A stretch of 64,000 nucleotides of DNA from Novosphingobium sp. NDB2Meth1 (lineage in GTDB: Bacteria > Pseudomonadota > Alphaproteobacteria > Sphingomonadales > Sphingomonadaceae), in assembly GCF_900117425.1 (NCBI RefSeq), contig NZ_FPEH01000016.1, positions 364,906 through 428,905 of the forward strand, given 5' to 3'. Both the position numbers and the translations under genes were made by a program. Each line of letters begins with the position of its first letter. The stretch's first letter is position 1. The notes below the pieces were generated by a model, which saw nothing but the letters and a program-made list of their open reading frames with translations, made no database searches and was not told where the DNA came from. Below are positions 18,433 to 27,595 of this stretch, in pieces.

Positions 18433-19575
18433 ATGACAACCGCTTCGCCGGAAAACCTGATCAGCGAGGGGCTGGCGGCGCTGCGTGCCCGCAATCCCGC
18501 GCGGGCTGCCGATCTGCTGCGAGCGGCCAGCGGCGCCATGACGCCGGAACGCATGCCGTGGCCGGCATTGGCGCAAGCGGAACTGGCACTGGGAAATCAC
18601 GCAGCTGCCGAAGTGGCGCTCGATCGGCAGCTTGCGCTCGCGCCGCGCGATGTCGGGGCACTGCTGGCAAAGGGTCAACTGCGCCAGCGCGTGCGGGATG
18701 ATCGCGCGGCGGTGAGCTTCTACACAACTGCACTGGCACAGGCGGGCGTGAGCGGCATTCCGCGTGGCATGGAAGGGATGGCAGCGGCGGCACAGGCCTT
18801 CATCGGCCAGATGCAGGGCGCCTTTCAGCAGCATCTGGATGCGGTGCTGGAGGTCGGCCTTTCGCCGGCGATGGAGGAAGCGCTCGGGCTTCTCAACGGC
18901 ACGCGCGAGATCGATCTGCAGCGGCCATCGCTGTTCTATTATCCGGGCCTGCCGCAGCGGCGGTTCTATGATCCTTCGGAGTTCGACTGGATTGACGCCG
19001 TGCTCGATCTGGTGCCGGAGATGCAGGCCGAGTTTACCGCCATCACGGCCGACGAGGCGCCCGATACCTTCGCGCCCTATGTGACCTCCACCCCCGACCG
19101 GCCTGCACCGAACAATCCGCTGCTGGGTGATCCATCGTGGGGTGCGTTCTACTTCTGGCGGGACGGCGCTCCGGTTGCAGCAAACGCCGCGCGCTGCCCG
19201 GCCACGATGGCCGCTTTGGCCCATGCGCCGATGCCGATGATTCCCGGCCGCGCGCCGAATGCACTGTGGTCGCGGCTCAAGCCCGGCACCCACATCGCGC
19301 CGCACACCGGCATGCTCAACACGCGCCTGATCTGCCACGTGCCGATCCGTACTGCACCCAGCTGCACCTTGCGGGTTGGCAGCGAGACGCGGACGTGGGA
19401 ACCGGGCGTGCCGCTTATCTTTGACGACTCAATGGAGCACGAAGCGCGCAATGCGGGTCCGGAGACGCGCACAGTGCTGCTGTTCGAGATCTGGCGGCCT
19501 GAAGTACCGGAGGAAGACCGCACCGCCATAACCCGGCTGCTCGAAGGCATTGCGGGCTACGACGGGGCGGCCTGA
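18433..19575 (+). CDS. TPR-containing aspartyl/asparaginyl beta-hydroxylase family protein (first paralogue)
   Basis: A 380-residue protein. The N-terminal third is alanine-rich paired helices (RNPARAADLLRAAS and similar), consistent with tetratricopeptide repeats. The C-terminal half is an aspartyl/asparaginyl beta-hydroxylase domain, a 2-oxoglutarate and Fe(II) oxygenase. His291 in APHTGMLNTRLICH and His336 in FDDSMEHEARN fit the two-histidine metal site of this family. A paralogue at 60051-61226 has the same architecture and sits in a receptor/sulfotransferase cluster; this copy stands alone. The target protein is unknown. Confidence 0.85.
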   Translation: MTTASPENLISEGLAALRARNPARAADLLRAASGAMTPERMPWPALAQAELALGNHAAAEVALDRQLALAPRDVGALLAKGQLRQRVRDDRAAVSFYTTALAQAGVSGIPRGMEGMAAAAQAFIGQMQGAFQQHLDAVLEVGLSPAMEEALGLLNGTREIDLQRPSLFYYPGLPQRRFYDPSEFDWIDAVLDLVPEMQAEFTAITADEAPDTFAPYVTSTPDRPAPNNPLLGDPSWGAFYFWRDGAPVAANAARCPATMAALAHAPMPMIPGRAPNALWSRLKPGTHIAPHTGMLNTRLICHVPIRTAPSCTLRVGSETRTWEPGVPLIFDDSMEHEARNAGPETRTVLLFEIWRPEVPEEDRTAITRLLEGIAGYDGAA

Positions 19576-19582
19576 GCTCCGC

Positions 19583-20281
19583 TCAGAGCAAATGCGCCTT
19601 GAAGAAGTCGCGCGTGCGCTCGTCCGCCAGCTGCGCGCCGGCTTCGTCGCGGCGCGAGCCCATCTCGGCGGCGAAGCCGTGATCGAGCCCGACGTAGTCG
19701 TGCAGCACGACCTTGGGATGCGAATCGAGCGCGGCATGAATCGCCGCCTGCGCTTCCGGGCCGACGAAGTGGTCGGCGGTCGGGATATGCAGCATCAGCG
19801 GATTGGCGATGGCGTGAGCCTCGTTCAGCATCTGGTCGATCATCACCCCGTAGTAGCCGACCGATGCGTCGATATCCGTGCGCGCGGCGGCCATGTAGGC
19901 CATGCGTCCGCCGAGGCAGAAGCCGACGAGACCGACTTTGTCGACACCCTGTTCTTGCCGGAGCCACTGGATCGCGGCCTCGATATCCTGCACGCCGAGG
20001 TTCGGATCATACTGCCCGAAGTACCCGAGCGCCTCCTGGAACTGCTCCGGCACATCGGGATCGAGCTCGACGCCGGGAGCGAAGCGCCAGAAGATATCCG
20101 GGGCCAGCGCGACGTAACCCAGCGCCGCCCAGTCCTCGCACTTCTTGCGGATGCCGGCGTTTACCCCGAAGATTTCCGGAATGACGATGATCGCCGCGTC
20201 GGTCTGCTCGGCGGGGGTGGCAACATAGACGGGGATCTCGCTCTCGCCGCCTAGGGTGCCGATGGTCGTCTTCTCGCCCAT
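19583..20281 (-). CDS. Dienelactone hydrolase family protein
   Basis: A 232-residue alpha/beta hydrolase. The cysteine nucleophile motif GFCLGGRMAYMAA is typical of dienelactone hydrolase, and LDHGFAAEM holds the catalytic histidine. The early AAIIVIPEIFGVN matches the family's oxyanion region. It may hydrolyse dienelactones in aromatic catabolism or act on another lactone or ester; no catabolic genes are adjacent. The ATG at 20281 is preceded by an unrelated open extension. It converges on the first TPR-hydroxylase gene. Confidence 0.85.
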   Translation of the reverse strand: MGEKTTIGTLGGESEIPVYVATPAEQTDAAIIVIPEIFGVNAGIRKKCEDWAALGYVALAPDIFWRFAPGVELDPDVPEQFQEALGYFGQYDPNLGVQDIEAAIQWLRQEQGVDKVGLVGFCLGGRMAYMAAARTDIDASVGYYGVMIDQMLNEAHAIANPLMLHIPTADHFVGPEAQAAIHAALDSHPKVVLHDYVGLDHGFAAEMGSRRDEAGAQLADERTRDFFKAHLL

Positions 20282-20391
20282 GGTGCTGGTCCTTTTATGG
20301 AATGTGTTCGTCGAGCGTTTGATTGGCGCTGTCCATGGACTTTGCCAAGAGCACATGACAGTGTCGCTGCGGCAAAGTGAGAGGTGTGCCC

Positions 20392-20670
20392 ATGAAGGTC
20401 AACGTCGAGGTGGAATGCACGCCGGAGGAGGCGCGCCGCTTTCTGGGCTTGCCCGATGTGACGCGCGCCAATGACGTCTATGTCGATGCGATCGCCAAGG
20501 CGATGCAGGGCATGAACAGCGTCGACCAGCTGCAAGGCTTTGCCAAGCAGATCGCGCCGATGGGCGAGATGGGCCTCAAGCTGTTCCAGCAGTTCGTGGA
20601 GCAGGGCGCGGGTGCCGCGATGGCCGGGTTCAAGGCGGGCGCATCCGGAAGCGACAAACCCAAGACCTGA
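20392..20670 (+). CDS. Small conserved protein (DUF6489-like)
   Basis: A 92-residue cytosolic protein starting MKVNVEVECTPEEARRFLGL and continuing LPDVTRANDVYVDAIAKAMQ, a pattern I associate with a small conserved sphingomonad family. The last third is helical and alanine/glycine-rich (EQGAGAAMAGFKAG) and resembles the polymer-granule-associated or phasin-like style, but that is only a resemblance. It ends 13 bases before mnmE, so it probably shares its transcript. Confidence 0.62.
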   Translation: MKVNVEVECTPEEARRFLGLPDVTRANDVYVDAIAKAMQGMNSVDQLQGFAKQIAPMGEMGLKLFQQFVEQGAGAAMAGFKAGASGSDKPKT

Positions 20671-20683
20671 GCAGTCCCGCGCT

Positions 20684-21979
20684 GTGACGGATACGATTTT
20701 CGCGCTGTCATCCGGCGCGCCCCCGGCTGCGATTGGAGTGATCCGCATCAGCGGTCCTGCCGCAGGTTCCGCGCTCGAGAGGCTTGCCGGCAAGCTCCCT
20801 GTCCCCCGCCGCGCAGTTCTTGCGGTGCTGCGCGATGCTGAAGGTGTGGTGCTTGATCGTGCCGTGGCGCTGTGGCTGCCTGGCCCCGGTACGGCGACAG
20901 GTGAGGACAGCGCCGAACTGCATCTTCATGGCGGGCGCGCGGTGGTCGCGGCTGTCGAGGCCGCGCTTGGGGTGCTGCCGGGACTGCGCCGGGCCGAGCC
21001 TGGCGAGTTCACCCGCCGTGCCTTCGCCAATGGCCGCATCGACCTTGCCGAGGCCGAGGGGCTGGCAGACCTGCTCTCGGCCGAGACCGAACTGCAACGG
21101 CGCGGCGCGTTGGCGATGGCAGGCGGAGCACTGTCGCGGCTCGTGGCGGACTGGCGCACGCGCGTCCTGACGCTCTCTGCCGCAATCGAGGCAGTGCTCG
21201 ACTTCGCTGGGGATGATGACATCGATGATGACGGAGCAGTGGTGCCGCCGGCGATAACGCAGGGCTGCATGGTGCTGGCGGAGGACCTGTCAGTCTGGCT
21301 GGCACGTCCGCGGGCTGAACCGCTACGGGAAGGTTTCCGGGTGGTGCTGGCCGGACCTCCCAACGCCGGAAAATCGACCCTGTTCAATGCTTTGGTTGAA
21401 GACGAGGCCGCTATAACCGCGGCCGAACCCGGTACGACGCGCGATGTGCTTGTCCGTGCGGTGGCGATTGGCGGTGTGCCCTTTGCCTTTGTCGATACCG
21501 CCGGGCTCCGCGAGGAAGGTGCTGGAGCGATCGAGCAGATCGGCATTGCCCGCGCGCGGGCAGAGGCCGAGCGCGCCGATCTCGTCCTGTGGCTGGGGCC
21601 AGAAGGGGAGGGCCCGAAGGACCGAACCCTGTGGGAGATTGCGGCGCAGTGCGATCGAATGGACGTGGCAGAGAAGCGGCAGGCGCAGTTCCGCCTTTCC
21701 GCGGTGACGGGCGAGGGGCTGAGTGCACTGCGGCAAGCGCTTGTCGAACATGCCCGCAGTGCGCTGCCTCAGCCCGGTGCAGTCGCGCTCAATGCGCGGC
21801 AGCATGGTTTGGTAGCGGACGTGGCCGCAGCCGTTGCCGAGGCAGGGCAGTGCGATGATCCGCTGCTGGCAGCCGAGAATTTGCGACTGGCGCGGGTTGC
21901 GCTGGACCGTCTTGTCGGCCGCGCGGGAACCGAAGACATGCTCGACGCACTCTTCTGCCGGTTCTGCATCGGCAAGTGA
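20684..21979 (+). CDS. mnmE: tRNA uridine-5-carboxymethylaminomethyl modification GTPase
   Basis: With MnmG it makes the cmnm5 modification at U34 of several tRNAs. The 431-residue protein has an N-terminal folate-binding-like domain (TIFALSSGAPPAAIGVIRISG region), a helical domain, and an inserted G domain with the P-loop GPPNAGKSTL, the G2/G3 region TTRDVLVRAV and FVDTAGLREEG. It ends in the family-diagnostic CIGK tetrapeptide. The start is the GTG at 20684, which places the first family motif directly after it. A parS site begins on the base after its stop codon. Confidence 0.97.
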   Translation: MTDTIFALSSGAPPAAIGVIRISGPAAGSALERLAGKLPVPRRAVLAVLRDAEGVVLDRAVALWLPGPGTATGEDSAELHLHGGRAVVAAVEAALGVLPGLRRAEPGEFTRRAFANGRIDLAEAEGLADLLSAETELQRRGALAMAGGALSRLVADWRTRVLTLSAAIEAVLDFAGDDDIDDDGAVVPPAITQGCMVLAEDLSVWLARPRAEPLREGFRVVLAGPPNAGKSTLFNALVEDEAAITAAEPGTTRDVLVRAVAIGGVPFAFVDTAGLREEGAGAIEQIGIARARAEAERADLVLWLGPEGEGPKDRTLWEIAAQCDRMDVAEKRQAQFRLSAVTGEGLSALRQALVEHARSALPQPGAVALNARQHGLVADVAAAVAEAGQCDDPLLAAENLRLARVALDRLVGRAGTEDMLDALFCRFCIGK

Positions 21980-21995
21980 TGTTTCACGTGAAACA
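21980..21995. other. parS centromere site 1
   Basis: TGTTTCACGTGAAACA at 21980-21995 is a perfect 16-base palindrome of the chromosomal parS consensus bound by ParB. It lies between mnmE and mnmG, 7.4 kb from the predicted origin, and parA/parB follow within 5 kb. Confidence 0.9.
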
Positions 21996-22051
21996 GTGAC
22001 GATGACGGCTCCGCTTTGACGCGGCAGCCCGAATCGCATATCGCGACGCTC

Positions 22052-23899
22052 ATGCACGAGTTCGACATCATTGTGGTCGGCGGCGGACACGCCGGCGTCG
22101 AAGCGGCCGCGGTCGCTGCGCGCATGGGCGCACGCACGGCACTGGTGAGCTTCGATCCTGCAATGATCGGCGCGATGTCGTGCAACCCGGCCATCGGTGG
22201 ACTGGGCAAAGGTCATCTCGTGCGCGAGGTCGATGCCTTCGACGGGCTGATTGCGCGGGCGGCCGATGAGGCGGCCATCCACTACCGCATGCTCAATCGC
22301 AGCAAGGGCAGCGCCGTGCAGGGCCCGCGCGTGCAGGCGGATCGGCGGCTGTTTCGGGCAGCGATTCAGCGCATGGTGGCAGCGCAACAGGGACTGACGG
22401 TTGTCGCCGGCGAGGCGGCAGCGCTGCGTTTCGAGGGCGGTGCTGTGAGCGGTGTCGACCTTGCTGATGGAACCGCACTCGCTGCGCGTGCTGTGGTGCT
22501 GTGTACCGGGACCTTTCTGGGTGGGCGCCTGTTCCGTGGCGAAGAGCGGATGGAAGGCGGTCGTATCGGCGAGTCCGCAGCACACCGGCTGGCGGCGCAA
22601 TTGCGCGGGGCAGGGCTGCCGATGTCGCGGCTCAAGACGGGGACGCCGCCACGCCTTGATGGACGGACCATCGATTGGTCACGCCTTCCGGTGCAGCCGA
22701 GCGATCCCGAGCCTTGGACGATGTCGCCACTCACCAAGACGCGTCCGCAGGCGCAGGTCTTCTGTGCCATCGCGCGGACCAACCAGCGAACCCATGACGC
22801 CATTCGCGCCGGGCTCGACCGTTCGCCCCTGTTCAGTGGCGCCATTGATGCGCAAGGTCCGCGATACTGCCCGTCGATCGAGGACAAGATCCACCGCTTC
22901 GGCGACCGGGATGGACATCAAGTGTTCCTCGAACCCGAAGGGCTCGACGATCATGTGATCTATCCCAATGGCGTTTCGACGTCATTGCCGACCGATGTGC
23001 AGGTCGCGATGATGCGGTCGATGGAAGGGCTCGAGGCGGTCGAAATCCTCGTTCCGGGCTATGCCGTCGAGTATGACCACATCGACCCCCGCGCACTTCG
23101 GCGGAGCCTTGAGCTGCGGGACATTCCGGGGCTCTACTGCGCGGGGCAGATCAATGGCACGACAGGCTATGAGGAAGCGGCTGCGCAGGGTCTCATAGCC
23201 GGACTGCATGCAGCAGCAGCGGTGCTTGAGCGGGAGGTACCGGCGCTGGATCGGGCCTCGAGCTATATGGCGGTCATGGTTGACGACCTGACGTTGCATG
23301 GCGTCTCCGAGCCTTATCGGATGTTGACCGCGCGTGCAGAGTATCGACTGAGGCTGAGGGCGAACAATGCGATGACGCGGTTGACCCCGCTGGGGCTCGC
23401 CGCTGGCTGTATCGGGCCGGAGCGGGCGGAATGGTTTGCAGCTCGGGAAGAAGCGCGGGCGCAGATTCTGTCTCAGCTTGAGCAGCCGGTTTTGCCGAGT
23501 GAGCTCAAGGCGCACCGCATCGTTGTACGGGGCGACGGCGTGCGCCGTCCGTTGCTCGAGTGGTTGCGCTTTCCGGAAGTGACGTTTGCCGCAATCGCGC
23601 CCTGGCTGGGTGGCAATGAGATCGACCCCGACCTTGCCGAGGAAATGGTAGAGGACGCTGCCTACGCACCCTACCTTGCGCGGCAAGAGGCCGAGTTGAA
23701 GCAGCTCAGAGCCAGTGACGGTGTGCCGCTCGGCGATCGCTTCCCCTATGCCGAAGTACCTGGCCTTTCGCGCGAGATGGTCGAGCGGCTCGAACGCGCG
23801 CAGCCGGACACGCTGGCGGCGGCAGGGCGGGTGCCGGGGATTACGCCTGCAGCGCTGGCGAGTCTGCTGGTTGCCGCGCGGCGGCGGGTAGCCGCATGA
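22052..23899 (+). CDS. mnmG: tRNA uridine-5-carboxymethylaminomethyl modification enzyme, FAD-dependent
   Basis: Partner of MnmE in U34 modification; binds FAD and NADH. The 615-residue protein begins with the dinucleotide motif [20 protein letters not shown], then [21 protein letters not shown]. It contains the family [21 protein letters not shown] segment (shortened here) and the Y-D-H-I-DPRAL region. The ATG at 22052 gives the standard start; a TTG at 22016 would add 12 residues. Its stop overlaps rsmG by 4 bases. Confidence 0.97.
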   Translation: MHEFDIIVVGGGHAGVEAAAVAARMGARTALVSFDPAMIGAMSCNPAIGGLGKGHLVREVDAFDGLIARAADEAAIHYRMLNRSKGSAVQGPRVQADRRLFRAAIQRMVAAQQGLTVVAGEAAALRFEGGAVSGVDLADGTALAARAVVLCTGTFLGGRLFRGEERMEGGRIGESAAHRLAAQLRGAGLPMSRLKTGTPPRLDGRTIDWSRLPVQPSDPEPWTMSPLTKTRPQAQVFCAIARTNQRTHDAIRAGLDRSPLFSGAIDAQGPRYCPSIEDKIHRFGDRDGHQVFLEPEGLDDHVIYPNGVSTSLPTDVQVAMMRSMEGLEAVEILVPGYAVEYDHIDPRALRRSLELRDIPGLYCAGQINGTTGYEEAAAQGLIAGLHAAAAVLEREVPALDRASSYMAVMVDDLTLHGVSEPYRMLTARAEYRLRLRANNAMTRLTPLGLAAGCIGPERAEWFAAREEARAQILSQLEQPVLPSELKAHRIVVRGDGVRRPLLEWLRFPEVTFAAIAPWLGGNEIDPDLAEEMVEDAAYAPYLARQEAELKQLRASDGVPLGDRFPYAEVPGLSREMVERLERAQPDTLAAAGRVPGITPAALASLLVAARRRVAA

Positions 23900-24576
23900 C
23901 GGTTGGGACGGAGGACGCCGCCCGCACTTGGCTGGCGGAGCGGCATGGCGATGCGATGGCGCGTCTTGAAGTCCTTGTCGGAGCGCTGCGTGAGGAAAAC
24001 GAGAGGCAGAACCTCGTTTCGCGGCCATCGCTCGATGCGGTCTGGCAGCGGCACATCGTGGACAGCGCGCAGCTTCTGCATGTTTCACGTGAAACAGTGC
24101 CAGATGGCGCCTGGCTCGATCTCGGCAGTGGAGCCGGGTTTCCCGGGCTGGTTATCGCGGCCCTGCAATCCGAACGGCCTGTTACACTTGTCGATTCGCG
24201 GCGGTTGCGGACGGAATGGCTGGCGCGTGCTGCGGCGCTGATGGGGCTTACCAATGTCGAAGTCGTGCTCTCCCGGGTCGAGGATCTGGCTGAGCGGCGT
24301 TGGGCGGTGATTTCGGCTCGGGCCTTCGCGCCGTTGGACCGCTTGCTGGATGTGGCTTGGCGCTTTTCCACACCGGATACGCTGTGGCTGTTGCCGAAGG
24401 GGGCCAAGGCGCAGCATGAACGGGATGCGCTCGGCGCGGAATGGAATCGCCTGTTTCACGTGGAACAATCGTTGACCGATCCCGCCGCCGGCATCATCGT
24501 CGGAAATCTGCAAGGGCGCGCTGATACCGTCCACACCGGAAAGACCACGAAGCACAAGCGAGGTTCAGGCCGATGA
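23896..24576 (+). CDS. rsmG: 16S rRNA (guanine-N7)-methyltransferase RsmG
   Basis: Methylates G527 of 16S rRNA with SAM. The 226-residue protein has the GidB landmarks [18 protein letters not shown], and the SAM-binding [13 protein letters not shown]. It overlaps mnmG upstream and parA downstream by 4 bases each (ATGA). Two parS palindromes are embedded in its reading frame: one encodes HVSRETV at 24081-24096, the other FHVEQ at 24452-24467. The protein length is ordinary, so the sites are accommodated without obvious disruption. Confidence 0.95.
   Translation: MTVGTEDAARTWLAERHGDAMARLEVLVGALREENERQNLVSRPSLDAVWQRHIVDSAQLLHVSRETVPDGAWLDLGSGAGFPGLVIAALQSERPVTLVDSRRLRTEWLARAAALMGLTNVEVVLSRVEDLAERRWAVISARAFAPLDRLLDVAWRFSTPDTLWLLPKGAKAQHERDALGAEWNRLFHVEQSLTDPAAGIIVGNLQGRADTVHTGKTTKHKRGSGR
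24081..24096. other. parS centromere site 2, inside rsmG
   Basis: TGTTTCACGTGAAACA, identical to site 1, lies within the rsmG coding sequence, about 185 bases after its start. It is palindromic and matches the chromosomal ParB-binding consensus in all 16 positions as written for site 1. Confidence 0.9.
24452..24467. other. parS centromere site 3, inside rsmG
   Basis: TGTTTCACGTGGAACA differs from the perfect palindrome at one position and is the reverse complement of the well-known TGTTCCACGTGAAACA form. It lies near the 3' end of rsmG, 106 bases before parA. Confidence 0.88.
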
Positions 24577-25349
24577 TCACGATAGCCGTCGCAAATCAAA
24601 AAGGCGGGGTGGGCAAGACCACCACGGCGATCAACATTGCCACGGCGCTCGCGGCGACCGGGTGGAAGGTGCTGCTGATCGACCTCGACCCGCAGGGCAA
24701 TGCTTCAACCGGCATCGGCGTTTCTGCGGGTGAGCGCGAGCGATCGTCCTATGACTTGCTGATCGAGCAGGCGAGCGTGGCTTCGTGCATGATCCCGACG
24801 CGAATCCCGGGGCTGGATCTCATTCCGGCGACGGTCGATCTGTCGGGTGCGGAGGTGGAGCTCGTCAGCGAGCAGGACCGCACCAACAAGCTGCGCGCGG
24901 CGCTGGCGGAAGATGCGGGGCACGAAATCTGCCTGATCGACTGCCCGCCCTCGCTCGGCCTGCTGACGCTCAACGCGATGACTGCGGCCAATTCGCTGCT
25001 GGTGCCGTTGCAGTGCGAGTTCTTCGCGCTCGAAGGACTGAGCCAGCTGCTCCAGACGGTGGAGCGCGTCCAAGAGCGGTTCAATCCCGATCTCGGCATT
25101 CTGGGCATCGTGCTGACGATGTATGACCGGCGCAACCGCCTGACCGATCAAGTTGCGGACGACGTGCGCTCGTGCTTGCATGGTCTCGTGTTCGAATCGG
25201 TCATTCCGCGCAATGTGCGGCTTTCCGAAGCGCCGAGCCATGGGCTGCCGGCCTTGATCTACGACCATGCCTGCGCTGGATCGCAGGCCTACATGAAGCT
25301 GGCGCGCGAGTTGATCGGTCGCCTGCCCGAGCGGAGAATTGCAGCATGA
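24573..25349 (+). CDS. parA: Chromosome partitioning ATPase ParA
   Basis: Walker-type ATPase that moves ParB-parS complexes to segregate the origin region. The 258-residue protein starts with the deviant Walker A motif ANQKGGVGKTTTAINIA (two lysines), then IDLDPQGNAS (Walker A') and EICLIDCPPSLGLL (Walker B). It overlaps rsmG and parB by 4 bases on either side. The lack of an N-terminal DNA-binding extension marks it as the chromosomal type rather than the large plasmid type. Confidence 0.97.
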   Translation: MITIAVANQKGGVGKTTTAINIATALAATGWKVLLIDLDPQGNASTGIGVSAGERERSSYDLLIEQASVASCMIPTRIPGLDLIPATVDLSGAEVELVSEQDRTNKLRAALAEDAGHEICLIDCPPSLGLLTLNAMTAANSLLVPLQCEFFALEGLSQLLQTVERVQERFNPDLGILGIVLTMYDRRNRLTDQVADDVRSCLHGLVFESVIPRNVRLSEAPSHGLPALIYDHACAGSQAYMKLARELIGRLPERRIAA

Positions 25350-26284
25350 GCGAAGCTGAGGGCGCGGCAGTCAAGGCGGCAAAGCGGCCCGCGCTCGGTC
25401 GAGGCCTTGGCGCGCTGCTGGGTGAGACGCGGCGGGAAGAAGCGGTATCGCGTATTTCGGTCTCAGCGCCGGGAGAGGCCGTGGCGAGCGGTCTGGCCTC
25501 GCTCTCGGTCGCATCGATCGAGCCGCACCCGGAACAGCCACGGCGGCATTTCGATGAGGATGCGTTGGAAGAACTCGCGCGCTCGATTGCCACACGCGGG
25601 GTGATCCAGCCTGTCGTGGTACGGCCGATGGGCGGTGGGCGCTATCAGCTGGTTGCAGGCGAACGCCGCTGGCGCGCGGCGCAGCGGGCGCGGCTGCACG
25701 AGATTCCGGCGATTGTCCGCCCGCTTGATGATCGTGAAGTCACTGCGCTGGCGCTGATCGAAAATCTCCAGCGCGAAGATCTCAATCCGATCGAGGAAGC
25801 ACGGGCCTATCAGCGGCTGTCCGAACAGGATGGACTGACCCAGCAGGAAATCGCCACCTTTGTCGACAAGTCACGCAGCCATGTCGCCAACCTGATGCGG
25901 CTGCTCGTACTGCCAAACGAGGTGCTAGACATGGTCGAGCGCGCCGAGTTGTCGATGGGCCACGCCCGCGCGCTGGCCGTCTTGCCCGATCCCGTGCCGT
26001 TGGCGCGCGAGACGGTCGCCAAGGGCCATTCGGTGCGCGATATCGAGCGGCTGGCAAAGCGGGCGATGCGGCCAGAATCGGCGCCCCGGCGTGCCCGGGC
26101 GGAGCGCGATCCCGCCAGTTCGGCCGACATCGCTGCCGTGCAGACGCATCTCGAGGAGTTTCTCGGCCTCAAGGTCACGATCCAGGCCGATGCCGACCCG
26201 CGTACGGGTTCGGTGACCATCCGCTACAAGACGCTCGATCAGCTCGATCTCATTTGCCAGCGGTTGACGGGCGGGGCGATCTAG
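25346..26284 (+). CDS. parB: Chromosome partitioning protein ParB
   Basis: CTP-dependent clamp that loads at parS and spreads. The 312-residue protein has an N-terminal ParA-interacting segment (KRPALGRGLGALLG), then the CTPase/ParB-like domain with SIEPHPEQPRRHFDE and GERRWRAAQRARL (the GERRxRA box). A helix-turn-helix follows (LTQQEIATFVDKSRSHVANL), and the C-terminal dimerisation region ends at LTGGAI. The ATG overlaps the parA stop (ATGA), which fixes the start. Three cognate parS sites lie 0.9-3.4 kb upstream. Confidence 0.97.
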   Translation: MSEAEGAAVKAAKRPALGRGLGALLGETRREEAVSRISVSAPGEAVASGLASLSVASIEPHPEQPRRHFDEDALEELARSIATRGVIQPVVVRPMGGGRYQLVAGERRWRAAQRARLHEIPAIVRPLDDREVTALALIENLQREDLNPIEEARAYQRLSEQDGLTQQEIATFVDKSRSHVANLMRLLVLPNEVLDMVERAELSMGHARALAVLPDPVPLARETVAKGHSVRDIERLAKRAMRPESAPRRARAERDPASSADIAAVQTHLEEFLGLKVTIQADADPRTGSVTIRYKTLDQLDLICQRLTGGAI

Positions 26285-26314
26285 GTCCGGTTGCCCGGAA
26301 GGACAGGAGCCTTA

Positions 26315-26343
26315 ACCGGTCGATTAATTTCGATTGACCGGTC
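26315..26343. promoter_or_regulatory. Repeated ACCGGTC motif upstream of acyl-CoA dehydrogenase (candidate operator)
   Basis: ACCGGTC occurs at 26315-26321 and again at 26337-26343, spaced 22 bases apart, about two helical turns. The first copy also forms an inverted pair with GACCGGT at 26336-26342. The arrangement lies 58-86 bases before the acyl-CoA dehydrogenase start and could bind a regulator of fatty-acid or branched-chain degradation. No cognate regulator gene is adjacent. Confidence 0.45.
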
Positions 26344-26400
26344 CGGATTGGTTTGCCTATCTTTCAGGGCGATAAGAGATCTGAAACCGGAGAGCCTGCC

Positions 26401-27555
26401 ATGTCGCTCGATCTGATTCCCCGCTCTGCCTACACGCCCGATCACGAGGCGTTCCGTCAGACGGTGCGCCGTTATCTCGAAACCGAAATCGCGCCCCACG
26501 CCAACGAATGGGCCGAGGCGGGGATCGTGCCCAAGTCGATCTGGCCCAAGGCGGGCGAGCTCGGGATGCTCTGCCCGACCGTGCCCGAGGAATACGGCGG
26601 CCTCGGCCTTGATTTCGGCTACAACGCCATCGTCGATGAAGAAAGCGCCTACTACGGCCGCGTCGCGACCGGGTTCTCGCTCCAGTCCGATATCGTGGTG
26701 AACTACCTCGTTTCGTACGGGTCCGAAGAGCAGAAGCGCAAGTGGCTGCCGAAGATGGTGGCGGGCGAAGTCGTCACCGCCATCGCGATGACCGAGCCGG
26801 GCACGGGTTCCGACCTGCAGGGCATGCGCACGACGGCCAAAAAGGACGGCAACCACTACGTGATCAACGGGTCGAAGACCTACATCACCAATGGCCAGAA
26901 CGCCGACCTCATCCTCGTGTGCTGCAAGACCGACACCGAAGTCCAGCCGGCCTGGAAGGGCGTCTCGATCGTGTTGGTCGAAGCCGAGCGCGAAGGCTTC
27001 AAGCGCGGGCGCAACCTCGACAAGATCGGTCAGGATGAAGCCGATACGTCGGAGCTGTTCTTCGAGGACGTGCGCGTGCCGATCACCAATTGCCTCGGCG
27101 AAGAAGGCAAGGGCTTCATTTACCTGATGAGCGAGCTGCCGCAGGAGCGCCTGTCGATCGCCGTCAGCGCGCAGGCCTCGGCGCAGAAGGCGTTCGACGA
27201 TACCGTTGCTTTCACCCGTGAGCGCAAGGCATTCGGCAAGCCGGTGCTCGATTTCCAGAACACCCGCTTCACGCTAGCCGACCTCAAGGCCAAGCTGCAG
27301 GTCGGCTGGGCGCACCTCGACTGGGCACTTGCCCGTCACCTCAAGCGCGAACTGACCGCCGAGGAAGGCGCAGCTGCCAAGCTGTGGCACACCGAACTGC
27401 AGTGGGAAGTGATGGACAAGTGCCTCCAGCTCCACGGCGGCGCCGGCTACATGAACGAGTACGCGATCGCCCGCGCCTGGCGCGGCGCGCGCGTGACGCG
27501 CATCTTCGGCGGCACCAACGAAATCATGAAGGAGCTCATCGGGCGCAAGCTCTGA
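26401..27555 (+). CDS. Acyl-CoA dehydrogenase
   Basis: FAD enzyme that introduces an alpha-beta double bond into an acyl-CoA. The 384-residue protein has the standard layout: an N-terminal helical domain, the middle beta domain with the flavin-binding VVTAIAMTEPGTGSDLQGMR and KTYITNGQNADLILV, then a helical C-terminal domain with RKAFGKPVLDFQNTRF, QLHGGAGYMNEYAIAR and the terminal RIFGGTNEIMKELIGRKL. The ATG at 26401 begins the family start. It lies 116 bases after parB with its own upstream motif. The chain-length preference cannot be deduced. Confidence 0.94.
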   Translation: MSLDLIPRSAYTPDHEAFRQTVRRYLETEIAPHANEWAEAGIVPKSIWPKAGELGMLCPTVPEEYGGLGLDFGYNAIVDEESAYYGRVATGFSLQSDIVVNYLVSYGSEEQKRKWLPKMVAGEVVTAIAMTEPGTGSDLQGMRTTAKKDGNHYVINGSKTYITNGQNADLILVCCKTDTEVQPAWKGVSIVLVEAEREGFKRGRNLDKIGQDEADTSELFFEDVRVPITNCLGEEGKGFIYLMSELPQERLSIAVSAQASAQKAFDDTVAFTRERKAFGKPVLDFQNTRFTLADLKAKLQVGWAHLDWALARHLKRELTAEEGAAAKLWHTELQWEVMDKCLQLHGGAGYMNEYAIARAWRGARVTRIFGGTNEIMKELIGRKL

Positions 27556-27595
27556 GCCTTGCTCATGACCACCCAGAACTGCTGACACGACTGCC

